Shown one piece after another: positions 7,561-14,088 of a DNA stretch of 36,288 bases. The DNA comes from an uncultured Clostridia bacterium. Its GTDB lineage: Bacteria > Bacillota > Clostridia > Christensenellales > UBA1242. The stretch lies in assembly GCA_947626955.1 (NCBI GenBank), contig CANQUB010000012.1, positions 1 through 36,288 on the forward strand. The letters run 5' to 3'. Both the position numbers and the translations under genes were made by a program. Position 1 is the stretch's first letter; each line of letters starts with the position of its first letter. The notes beneath the pieces are model-generated. The model saw only the letters and a list, made by a program, of their open reading frames with translations, was not told the DNA's origin and made no database searches.

Positions 7561-7647
7561 GTAAGCCTTGATTTTTGGCTATTTTATGCTGATTTTAGCC
7601 CATTTTTGATATTTTTTGTGATATTTTTTGTGATATTTTTTTTCGGG

Positions 7648-8760
7648 CTAATCTAAAGATTTTACTGCCAAAACAAGGTCTTGCGGCGTGAGGTGCGCAT
7701 AAGTTTTTACGACTTGCTCGACAGTGTCGCCTATCAGAGCGGCGACTACAACAAAATTTGTGCCGTTTGAAATGAGCATGGATACATAAGAATGTCTGAA
7801 ATCGTGCAACCGGATTTTAGGGAGCCCCGCAAGCACGGTATACTTGTTTTGCGCATTTTGGATAGCGTTTAGACTTATTGGCGCGTCCCCGCCGAAAATA
7901 TATTTATTTGGCAGATTGTTGTCTTGTTTATATTTTAGCCACTCGTTTAATATTGCGATGGTATGTTGGGGGAGCGGAACGGTATGTAGCTTATAGTTTT
8001 TGGTTTCGGTAATTTTATAAGCGCTGCCGTCCATTGTCTTGCGAGTATAAGTGCTCTTGACTTTGATGGCTTGCCCGTCAAAACATTCGGGCGTGAGGGC
8101 TTGCAGCTCGCCAATGCGCAGGCCGCTGAAAAACAGCACGTTGAACAGCGCCTTATATTTCAAGTCGGTTATTTGCCCGCTGAACTTTTCAAAGTCAGCT
8201 CTTGTCCAGATGGTATATTCTCTCTTTTGCAGTTTCTTTTTGGGAGGGTCTACATCCTCAAATATATTCTTGATTTTATATCGCTTTTGGCACCACAGTA
8301 AAAACGTCTTAAAATAGTTTCTGACGCGGATGAGCCTTTCAACGGAGTACGGCTCGCCGTTATTCTTCTTTTTGGCAAAAAGTTGCTCCTGCCACGTCAA
8401 AAGGTCGTCCGTTTTCAGAGTCGCCAAATCTTTTTTGGCGAAGAAATCGTCTACGTGCGTAGAAAACACGTGCGAGATGGTATACAGCGTGCTCTCTTTG
8501 GTTGAGACCTTTAAATAACCGTAATAATTATCGCGAGCGAACTCATAAAGGACCTTGCTCTTGCCGTCATATCGTTTAGGTGGAGCGATATAATGCGCCA
8601 TGAACTCGGTATAAGCAGCCTTTGCAAGGCGTTTGGTTTGATAGCCGCAAAGAGCCTTTTGAACCTCGCGGCCGTCTTCATTGACAATTCTAAAAATGAT
8701 GTCATAAACGACACCTTTCTTTTTTGTTTGCCTCTCTCGGAATGAAAATGAATAAGACAT
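7648..8760 (-). CDS. int: Tyrosine recombinase (phage integrase)
   Basis: This protein of about 370 residues catalyses integration and excision at attP/attB. An N-terminal AP2-like arm-binding region and a SAM-like core-binding domain (about 70-170) precede the catalytic domain. Visible catalytic residues are Arg215 (SGLRIGEL), His319 and Arg322 (LHDFRHS) and the nucleophile Tyr354 (KTYAHL). The second active-site histidine, usual in 'GH', is Asp (IGDTVEQ). I chose ATG 8760; the track start adds six residues through the previous gene. It is the last gene of the leftward repressor operon, four bases after the KilA-N stop, so it should be expressed with the repressors. Confidence 0.93.
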   Translation of the reverse strand: MSYSFSFRERQTKKKGVVYDIIFRIVNEDGREVQKALCGYQTKRLAKAAYTEFMAHYIAPPKRYDGKSKVLYEFARDNYYGYLKVSTKESTLYTISHVFSTHVDDFFAKKDLATLKTDDLLTWQEQLFAKKKNNGEPYSVERLIRVRNYFKTFLLWCQKRYKIKNIFEDVDPPKKKLQKREYTIWTRADFEKFSGQITDLKYKALFNVLFFSGLRIGELQALTPECFDGQAIKVKSTYTRKTMDGSAYKITETKNYKLHTVPLPQHTIAILNEWLKYKQDNNLPNKYIFGGDAPISLNAIQNAQNKYTVLAGLPKIRLHDFRHSYVSMLISNGTNFVVVAALIGDTVEQVVKTYAHLTPQDLVLAVKSLD

Positions 8761-8764
8761 AAAA

Positions 8765-9085
8765 TTACCTGCCCGCACTCGGAATAATACCTATGGCATT
8801 GAACTCCTCTTTCCACCTTTTTGGAGTCATCGTAAAGCGATTATACCCGACCTCTTCGGTTTTAATTATGCGCATTTGCACGGAATTAAAATTCGGATTG
8901 TGTATCTCCTCCCACAGACTGTAAAACTCAAATGAATCTTTATTGGACATCCAATTGCGCACAACTCCCGACGGGTCTTGCGGATTGTAGAACTTTGCCA
9001 TATCCGTAATTGAGATATAGTCTTCTTCATCGACCTGTTTGTATCTGACATCAATTCCTTTTACAATAACTTCTTTGTTTGTCAT
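8765..9085 (-). CDS. Truncated KilA-N domain protein
   Basis: This 106-residue protein starts behind AAAGGAG. The sequence YISITDMAKF, the following GVVRNWMSNKDS and the NPNFNSV motif are typical of the KilA-N DNA-binding domain. Family members normally run on for another 100-150 residues past 'NAIGI..KSGR', beginning with a YGGTYAH-type stretch. Here the chain stops right after IIPSAGR, and the TAA lies within the ribosome site of the integrase gene. It is a shortened form that might still bind DNA; a role as regulator or antirepressor is inferred from family and context. Confidence 0.8.
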   Translation of the reverse strand: MTNKEVIVKGIDVRYKQVDEEDYISITDMAKFYNPQDPSGVVRNWMSNKDSFEFYSLWEEIHNPNFNSVQMRIIKTEEVGYNRFTMTPKRWKEEFNAIGIIPSAGR

Positions 9086-9107
9086 GACTTACTCCTTTGT
9101 CAGATTC

Positions 9108-9746
9108 TCAAATATCTCTAATAAGCTTGACGGCTTTGCCGATGACGTGGCAGAACTCTAAGTCGGAGCCGGATATATGTTTTGTCTCATACTCGGGGTT
9201 GGCTGGGATGAGGTCAAGCCAATCTTCGCCCTCTTTATACACTACCTTTTTTATTGTAGCCTCGTCGCCGTTGTATGAAATCACGGCGGTGGTGCCACTG
9301 TCCACACTGTCGGTGCGCAGCACAAGCACCTTGTCGCCGTCCAAAAGCTTGGGATACATCGAATTGCCTCTTACTTGAAAAACAAGATAATCGCCGGCAG
9401 GCCTGCCGTTCAACATCTCAATCGGCAGTGTGATATATTCGCCCGTGCCAAACTCCTCAACTTGTCCGTCATAACCCGCCTTTATTGACCCGATGACAGG
9501 AAATTGCACGAGTGCGTCGGGTGTATAAGAACTTGACATCATAACAGGCGATGATGCTCCCGAACGCCCAAGTAGATAATCAACCGTTACGCCAAAATAA
9601 TCAGCTAATTTTATCACAGTAGCATTATCCGGGTCTCGTTGTCCTGTTTCATATAAAGATATAGTGCTTTCAGAGACGCCAATATCTTTGCCAAGTTGCT
9701 TCATCGTTATTTTTTTATTTTTTCTCAAAATTCGCAAATTTTTCAT
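9108..9746 (-). CDS. CI/LexA-like repressor 2 (XRE HTH plus S24 peptidase)
   Basis: This 212-residue repressor has an XRE helix-turn-helix at residues 5-60 (MKQLGKDIGVSESTISLYE) and a C-terminal S24 self-cleaving domain. The cleavage pair Ala90-Gly91 (IKAGYD), Ser129 (RGNSM) and Lys166 (ATIKK) form the full LexA-type set, so induction through RecA is likely. It starts one base after the stop of repressor 1, which suggests translational coupling. The longer track ORF (from 10154) is out of frame with repressor 1 and is an extension artefact. Together with repressor 1 it makes an unusual pair of complete paralogues. Confidence 0.92.
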   Translation of the reverse strand: MKNLRILRKNKKITMKQLGKDIGVSESTISLYETGQRDPDNATVIKLADYFGVTVDYLLGRSGASSPVMMSSSYTPDALVQFPVIGSIKAGYDGQVEEFGTGEYITLPIEMLNGRPAGDYLVFQVRGNSMYPKLLDGDKVLVLRTDSVDSGTTAVISYNGDEATIKKVVYKEGEDWLDLIPANPEYETKHISGSDLEFCHVIGKAVKLIRDI

Positions 9747-9747
9747 C

Positions 9748-10383
9748 TCAATAATACTTTCTCTTGATTTCACGTAGCACGCCCAGGATGTAGGCGTCGC
9801 CGTTTTGGAACTCCTGCTGTGATATAACATAGCTTTGCGCGGCAGGGTTGTCTGCCTTGAATAAAATAGATCCATTGGCTTGTGGCTCGTACCGTTTGAG
9901 GGTGGCATATTCGCCATTGAGGCACACTGCAACAATTTGCCCGGGTGTAGCGTAGTTTTGGTGTCTGATGATTGCGTATGACCCCGTGGTGATTTCAGGC
10001 GCCATGCTGTCTCCCTCAACGCGAAGAACAAAGTGATTGCCGTCGCCGTACTTTGGGTCTTCGTATATCCATTCATCAGTAGGGGACTGTGATGTGTTGA
10101 TAGGACTGCCAGCCGCAATCGCGCCATAAACGGGTAGGCGGATAGGGGACTCAAGGGGATAGACGTTCCGTACGTTTGACGGCAGGTTGGCTGTTAACGT
10201 TCGTCCAAGTAGATAATCAACAGAAACATCAAAATATGTAGCTAATTTATTTAATATATCGTATGGTGGTTTTGCAGTATCATTCTCATAGGCTGCATAG
10301 GCTTGCTGGGTAATTCCCAAAAATGCTCCCATTTGTGCCTGTGTTTTTTTTGCATTCTTTCTAAGGATTTTAAGATTATTCAT
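9748..10383 (-). CDS. CI/LexA-like repressor 1 (XRE HTH plus S24 peptidase)
   Basis: This 211-residue protein is the first gene of the leftward lysogeny operon. The HTH covers residues 5-60 (AQMGAFLGITQQAYAAYE), followed by the linker VDYLLGR, which is identical to that of repressor 2. The S24 domain keeps its cleavage site Ala91-Gly92 (IAAGS), Ser126 (EGDSM) and Lys163 (ATLKR). It should bind operators in the adjacent 10384-10564 region and hold the rightward promoter off. The recognition helices of the two repressors differ (SESTISLY versus TQQAYAAY), so they may bind different sites. Confidence 0.92.
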   Translation of the reverse strand: MNNLKILRKNAKKTQAQMGAFLGITQQAYAAYENDTAKPPYDILNKLATYFDVSVDYLLGRTLTANLPSNVRNVYPLESPIRLPVYGAIAAGSPINTSQSPTDEWIYEDPKYGDGNHFVLRVEGDSMAPEITTGSYAIIRHQNYATPGQIVAVCLNGEYATLKRYEPQANGSILFKADNPAAQSYVISQQEFQNGDAYILGVLREIKRKYY

Positions 10384-10403
10384 AAGATTTTCTCCTGTTA
10401 CTA

Positions 10404-10432
10404 TTTATAATTGTACAAATAAAATTTGTCAT
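10404..10432 (-). promoter_or_regulatory. Repressor maintenance promoter (leftward)
   Basis: On the minus strand, -35 ATGACA (10427-10432) and -10 TATAAA (10404-10409) are 17 bases apart. The palindrome TTGTACAA (10411-10418) lies in the spacer and is a likely operator for autoregulation. Confidence 0.65.
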
Positions 10433-10466
10433 TAACAATAAAATATCAAAAAAATCTACAAAAAAT

Positions 10467-10522
10467 AATTGTAAAAGGACTTGACAATTACAATTTAGAT
10501 TTGTATAATGCAGATATACAAA
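10467..10522 (+). promoter_or_regulatory. Rightward early promoter with operators
   Basis: A perfect consensus promoter, TTGACA (10481-10486), 17 bases, TATAAT (10504-10509), drives the Cro-like gene and the early operon. Overlapping inverted repeats AATTGTAA/TTACAATT (10467-10474 and 10488-10495) and TTGTAT/ATACAA (10501-10506 and 10516-10521) cover both promoter elements and are likely repressor sites. The GATATACAAA at 10513 recurs at 10836. Confidence 0.85.
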
Positions 10523-10564
10523 TGATGTTTGTAAAAATTGAGAACAAAAAATAGGAGGTAGTCA

Positions 10565-10759
10565 ATGAGTTTGAAAGAGTTGATGGCTAAAAACAATTTG
10601 ACTCAAGGGCAATTAGCCATGAAGGTCTCAGTTAGTCAACAGGCTGTAAGCCAATGGGAAAAGGGGCGTTCAGTGCCTCGCCGCAAGTTGTGGAGTCGCC
10701 TTGCGGTGGCGCTTGATTGCTCGGTAGATGACATTCTGAATTGTTTTCGCGAGAAATAA
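10565..10759 (+). CDS. Cro-like XRE regulator 1
   Basis: This 64-residue protein is almost entirely an XRE helix-turn-helix (LTQGQLAMKVSVSQQAVSQWEKG). It starts behind ATAGGAGG and is the first gene from the consensus rightward promoter, opposite the repressors, so it has the place of Cro. It resembles the second small regulator at 12070 along its whole length (both have LTQ/ITQ, a VSQ/LSQ helix, PR..L and a CF ending). The 120 bases after it contain two hairpins that may attenuate early transcription. Confidence 0.85.
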   Translation: MSLKELMAKNNLTQGQLAMKVSVSQQAVSQWEKGRSVPRRKLWSRLAVALDCSVDDILNCFREK

Positions 10760-10801
10760 AACAAAAACCGCCCGGGCCTTGCAACACTGGACGGTTAGGG
10801 T

Positions 10802-10851
10802 AGAGGGGGAACAACCTGCCTTCCCCTCTGCTCACGATATACAAAGTATAT
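10802..10851 (+). promoter_or_regulatory. Hairpin and repressor-like site downstream of cro
   Basis: AGAGGGG (10802-10808) pairs with CCCCTCT (10823-10829), without a T run. Just after it, ATATAC-AAA-GTATAT (10837-10851) is an inverted repeat containing GATATACAAA, which also occurs in the main operator (10513-10522). This suggests a secondary operator or attenuator before the gene at 10887. Confidence 0.45.
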
Positions 10852-10886
10852 AACGGGCAGGTAAAAAAGTCAAGAGGGAGTAAACA

Positions 10887-11378
10887 ATGACACTAAGAGA
10901 ATTATTGAAGAAAGACATCAATGTAGACTTTGAAAGCAATTTCACCGACGATTGGGCTATTGCATTTGTCGGACCTGTCAATCTGACTAAAGGTGGCGAG
11001 GCGCTATTCTCGGCTATCCTTGACAAAGAAGTAGACTTTATTGACGACGACCATGCTCAACTGATAGTTGACACCGACGAGGAGGACCTCTTGGCGAATC
11101 GCTTGTTTCGTTTCGCAGCCGGCTATTGTAGCGTAGAGATTTACGATAAGCTGTTTGTTGATGAACCCGTTCATAAAGCCATATCACGGGACGAGTTGTA
11201 TTACCTTTGCAATAAATATCAATGGTTCACCGCCGGAGACATTGACCAATATAACAAACTGTTTCAGAAGTGCGAAGCGGGAGCCAGTCTTGAAGAACTC
11301 GCCTTGATAATATGGCTATGCAGTAGCAACGCAACCGAAGATGAGATTTTGAAAATCTTGAAGACAGATTGTAATTGA
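10887..11378 (+). CDS. Conserved early protein, unknown function
   Basis: This 163-residue acidic protein starts behind AAGAGGGAG. Its N-terminus (MTLRELLKKDINVDFE, then WAIAFVGP and LTKGGEALFSAIL) matches a family of phage and mobile-element proteins of Firmicutes that I recognise only as hypothetical. A conserved-looking FAAGYCSVEIYDKLF block follows in the middle. No catalytic motif is visible. It follows cro on the early transcript and may be regulatory or host-directed. Confidence 0.7.
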   Translation: MTLRELLKKDINVDFESNFTDDWAIAFVGPVNLTKGGEALFSAILDKEVDFIDDDHAQLIVDTDEEDLLANRLFRFAAGYCSVEIYDKLFVDEPVHKAISRDELYYLCNKYQWFTAGDIDQYNKLFQKCEAGASLEELALIIWLCSSNATEDEILKILKTDCN

Positions 11379-11484
11379 TATAAAGAGAGGTAAAAGGCAA
11401 GAGAAAAACCTGCCACCAATAGACAGGCTTTTCAAAAAGTTTGAGACACCGAATTATCCTCCTCTCAATGATGTGGTAAGAAAA

Positions 11485-11616
11485 TCACTTACCTTTACGG
11501 GTTTGCGATAGAGCGCTTGCAGCACAAGTTTTAGAGGCCTTGCTGGTGCGACCATCGCGCAATACCTTGCTTGCAGTGCTTGCTACACGATGAGATGTTT
11601 GCTTAGTATTTGCCAT
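11485..11616 (-). CDS. Small conserved basic protein on the opposite strand
   Basis: This 43-residue, Ser/Lys/Ala-rich protein (MANTKQTSHRVASTASKVLR at the start, SALSQTRKGK at the end) is below the ORF-track size limit. The ribosome site TAAAGGAGGTAAAAGGCA is perfect and a good promoter lies upstream. I recall similar short 'ASKVLRD..TSK.SK..AGSALSQ' proteins encoded in many mobile elements, without a known role. It is transcribed against the early operon, so it is probably expressed in the lysogen. It may bind nucleic acid, given its charge; this is inference. Confidence 0.8.
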   Translation of the reverse strand: MANTKQTSHRVASTASKVLRDGRTSKASKTCAASALSQTRKGK

Positions 11617-11648
11617 TGCCTTTTACCTCCTTTATATAGATTATATAT

Positions 11649-11676
11649 AGTATACACTATTTTAGGAGCAAGTCAA
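11649..11676 (-). promoter_or_regulatory. Promoter of the small minus-strand gene
   Basis: On the minus strand, -35 TTGACT (11671-11676) and -10 TATACT (11649-11654) are 16 bases apart, directly before the strong ribosome site of the 43-residue gene. It overlaps the ribosome site of the divergent gene at 11677. Confidence 0.7.
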
Positions 11677-11883
11677 GTGGAAAAAGAAAAGGTAAAAGAG
11701 CAATTTATAACATTGCTGAAACAATCAAATATGTCCATTCAACGAATAGCCAAGGCGAGCGGGGTGAACCGTGGGACAATCAACAATTGGTATTACGGAA
11801 ACACAATGCCTACCATAGATAAGGCGGTTGCCGCATTGGAAGCCGTGGGATATAAGGTAACAGTGTCGGATAAGGAGGACTGA
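11677..11883 (+). CDS. Small helix-turn-helix protein
   Basis: This 68-residue protein probably starts at GTG 11677, eight bases after AGGAG; the track start at 11590 would run through the divergent promoter. Residues 16-45 form a helix-turn-helix (MSIQRIAKASGVNRGTINNWYYG), followed by a segment (KAVAALEAVGYKVTV) typical of short XRE-type regulators. It is divergent from the 43-residue gene and may control that shared promoter region. Confidence 0.75.
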   Translation: MEKEKVKEQFITLLKQSNMSIQRIAKASGVNRGTINNWYYGNTMPTIDKAVAALEAVGYKVTVSDKED

Positions 11884-11885
11884 AC

Positions 11886-12080
11886 ATGTTTAAGTGGATG
11901 ATATTTGAGAATTATATCCCCGGCGAGACCGAACGTGTATACCATGTCGGGCGCCAGATCAGGGAGGGAGAGCCGTTGCACAGCGGGAACATCGAATGGA
12001 GCGGCAGCGATCTCATGACTCGAAGTGAAGCAGAACAAGAGGCGGAGCGCCTCAATAAGGAGACTAGAGATGACTTTTAA
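11886..12080 (+). CDS. Small hypothetical early protein
   Basis: This 64-residue protein starts two bases after the previous stop. It has an N-terminal beta-rich part (MFKWMIFENYIPGETERVYHVGR) and a helical C-terminus (MTRSEAEQEAERLNKE). The layout resembles small phage proteins that pair a beta hairpin with a helix, but I do not recognise the family. Its last 11 bases overlap the next gene, so translation is coupled. Confidence 0.65.
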   Translation: MFKWMIFENYIPGETERVYHVGRQIREGEPLHSGNIEWSGSDLMTRSEAEQEAERLNKETRDDF

Positions 12081-12279
12081 AAAACTGTTGGAGTCAAAAA
12101 ACATTACTCAAGTAGAACTAGCAAGGGAACTTGGGCTTTCGCAAAGTGCAATATCACTTTATACTAGCGGGAAGCGAGCGCCACGCATTTTGTTATTGCC
12201 GCGAATTGCAGAAGCGCTGGGCTGCACTATGGAAGAGTTGCTCAAGTGTTTTGCGGACGGCAAGGAGGTAGACCAATGA
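12070..12279 (+). CDS. Cro-like XRE regulator 2
   Basis: This 69-residue protein starts at ATG 12070, inside the end of the previous gene, behind AAGGAGACTAGAG. Its helix-turn-helix (ITQVELARELGLSQSAISLY) and overall plan match the first Cro-like protein at 10565, so the two are probably paralogues. The stop overlaps the next start (ATGA). The duplication mirrors the two CI-like repressors on the other side of the switch. Confidence 0.8.
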   Translation: MTFKKLLESKNITQVELARELGLSQSAISLYTSGKRAPRILLLPRIAEALGCTMEELLKCFADGKEVDQ

Positions 12280-12578
12280 CATTTTGCGAGAGGGAAGAAA
12301 TGTTCAGCAAGGACGTGCTGACCATAAAGGACGTGCAGCAGTTGATGTGCATGGACTATACGACCGCAAGTCAATTCATTTTGCGCGTGAAGCGCAAGGT
12401 CGGAGACAGGTTGCGCGTAAGCGGCAAGTTGCATGTGCAAGATTATCTTGATTATATCGGGGTAGATGTAGACCGATATAGTCGTCAACCCAAGAACAAC
12501 GAGGTTGTGCTTGAGAAAATCGGCAATATAAGGCGTATGCTTGCGGACAAGGAGGGCAACGGCGATGCGGGCAAATGA
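12276..12578 (+). CDS. Excisionase-like helix-turn-helix protein
   Basis: This 100-residue protein starts at an ATGA overlap. The segment LTIKDVQQLMCMDYTTASQFILRV and the following GDRLRVSGKLHVQDYLDYIG have the pattern of MerR-like winged-helix proteins (excisionase/HTH_17 type). It may serve as Xis for the integrase or as an early regulator. The helical C-terminus (VLEKIGNIRRMLADKE) may form an oligomer. It overlaps the next gene by 14 bases. Confidence 0.65.
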   Translation: MTFCEREEMFSKDVLTIKDVQQLMCMDYTTASQFILRVKRKVGDRLRVSGKLHVQDYLDYIGVDVDRYSRQPKNNEVVLEKIGNIRRMLADKEGNGDAGK

Positions 12579-13191
12579 CTATGAGACGGTTGAATTGCTG
12601 TACGACAGCCCCGAATGGCTCAAATTCCGCACAGGGCGACTTGGCGGTTCGGACGCGGCAGCGGTGCTTGGTATATCGCCGTATAAGAGCAACGACCAAC
12701 TGTGGCGCGAAAAGAAGTACGGCGTGCAAAACGCCATATCCAACGACGCCATGACTTATGGCAAGCTGGCGGAAGCGCCTATCGTAGAGCTGTTTGGGTT
12801 GGACCATGCCAACGAATATACGGTATCAACGCACAAGGATATCGTCTTTGTAAAAGGCAAACTTATGGCGTCGGTAGACGGGCTGTTAACCGAGATAACG
12901 ACAGGCAGGTCGGGCATTCTTGAGGTGAAAACCGTTAATGCGCTAAAGGTGTGGACAAACTTGTTGCCGCAACATTACTACACGCAGATACTGCATTATT
13001 TCAACGTTTTGACCGACGCTGAATTTGCGGTGCTGCGGGCGTATTTCAAAAACCAAATGCTGTTTAGGGAGTTTCTTATCGAACGAGCAGATTGTGAATA
13101 CGACATCCGCTTATTGGCAGAAAAAGAGCTTGAATTTTTGGAATCGCTTAAAAACGACAATCCGCCGGCAAGGATATTGCCGCGCGTTTAA
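12565..13191 (+). CDS. YqaJ-type recombination exonuclease
   Basis: This 208-residue protein belongs to the YqaJ viral recombinase family (lambda exonuclease fold). The motif RLGGSDAAAVLGISPYKS near residue 25, the Glu/Val/Lys of GILEVKTVNA near 115 and the YYTQILHYFNVLTD segment are the active-site signatures of the PD-(D/E)XK nuclease. It would resect double-strand ends for the RecT annealase two genes downstream. I chose ATG 12565; the track start at 12541 has no ribosome site. Confidence 0.9.
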   Translation: MRANDYETVELLYDSPEWLKFRTGRLGGSDAAAVLGISPYKSNDQLWREKKYGVQNAISNDAMTYGKLAEAPIVELFGLDHANEYTVSTHKDIVFVKGKLMASVDGLLTEITTGRSGILEVKTVNALKVWTNLLPQHYYTQILHYFNVLTDAEFAVLRAYFKNQMLFREFLIERADCEYDIRLLAEKELEFLESLKNDNPPARILPRV

Positions 13192-13206
13192 CAGGAGGAA
13201 GATAAA

Positions 13207-14076
13207 ATGGAACAATTAACTTTCACTTTGGACGAGCCTATTACAAACCTCGTCCCAATCGCAATCAAATTCAACAAAGATGAGCTTATTGCAGGCATCT
13301 CGGAAATGGTTGAGCCGTATAACAACGCAATCTACGGTGAGGAACAAATCTCTGAGCTGAAAGAGGCGTTGGCGCGCATGCGTAAGCTGGACGCCGCATT
13401 AGACGGTGCGCGTAAGGACGTGCAAAAAGCGTACAACAAGCCGTTTGATGTGTTCAAGGCAGACGTTGAGGACGTGCGCAACATCGTTAAACAGGCGATA
13501 AACCAGCTCAGCGCACAAGCGGACGCGTACGAGCAAAAGCGCATAGATGAAAAGACCGAGCTCATCAAGCAATGCTGGGCGGAAGTAGTTGGCGAATACA
13601 ACGACGTCATCTCGCTGGACAAAGTGTGGGACGAGCGCTGGCTGAACAAGACCTACGACATGAAAAAAGTGCGCAAGGACATGACGGACTTTATAAGCAA
13701 CGTGGCTCAGAATCTTGAGACCATAAAGATGTTGAAGTCGCCCGATGAGCTTGTGCTTTTAAGCTTGTATTTCCGCACACTGTCCTTGGACAGCGCGTTG
13801 CGCGAGAATGAGCGCCTAAAAGCGGAAAGAGAGCAGGCGCGCATCTTTGCCGAAAGAGAACAGGCAAAGGCTAAAGTCGCCCAAGAGGCGGCACAGGCGG
13901 TTATAGAGCCTACCACAGTCATCGACGAGCAGGCTGCCGTTAATGAGGAGGAACAACAAGCTACCGCAGGCATGACGGTAGTGCTAAGGTTTGTGGATAT
14001 GACCGAGGCGCAGGCGAGAGATTTGTTGAGCTACATCAAATCAAGAGGTTTGAAATTTAAACGTATAAAAGAGTAA
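13207..14076 (+). CDS. DUF1351 family recombination-associated protein
   Basis: This 289-residue, mostly helical protein starts behind AGGAGGAAGATAAA. The arrangement (IKFNKDELIAGISEMVEPY, a long helical middle with EQKRIDEKTELI, and a C-terminal KSRGLKFKRIKE) fits DUF1351, which regularly lies between a YqaJ-type exonuclease and RecT in phages of Gram-positive hosts. A coiled coil covers residues 200-235. The C-terminal 40 residues (MTVVLRFVDMTEAQARDLLSYIK) look like a small alpha-beta module. It probably assists the recombination pair; the biochemical role is not established. Confidence 0.82.
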   Translation: MEQLTFTLDEPITNLVPIAIKFNKDELIAGISEMVEPYNNAIYGEEQISELKEALARMRKLDAALDGARKDVQKAYNKPFDVFKADVEDVRNIVKQAINQLSAQADAYEQKRIDEKTELIKQCWAEVVGEYNDVISLDKVWDERWLNKTYDMKKVRKDMTDFISNVAQNLETIKMLKSPDELVLLSLYFRTLSLDSALRENERLKAEREQARIFAEREQAKAKVAQEAAQAVIEPTTVIDEQAAVNEEEQQATAGMTVVLRFVDMTEAQARDLLSYIKSRGLKFKRIKE

Positions 14077-14088
14077 AGGAGCGAAATT

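Larger units (their letters stand above)
7397..7640. other. Candidate phage attachment region (attP)
   Basis: This 260-bp non-coding stretch lies against the 3' end of the integrase gene. Three identical 13-base direct repeats TTTTTTGTGATAT occur at 7397-7409, 7612-7624 and 7624-7636, as expected for arm-type integrase sites. Between them lie a 16-bp perfect inverted repeat and a strong terminator. The core crossover sequence cannot be named without the host junction. The track ORF at 7432 is low-complexity and has no ribosome site. Confidence 0.5.

Noticed and set aside
7432-7656. 74-residue plus-strand ORF in the attachment region
   Set aside because: Low-complexity Phe-rich translation, no ribosome site, overlaps inverted repeat, terminator and direct repeats; better read as non-coding.
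9108-10154. 348-residue minus-strand ORF as one long repressor
   Set aside because: The first 136 residues are an out-of-frame reading of repressor 1; repressor 2 begins at 9746.
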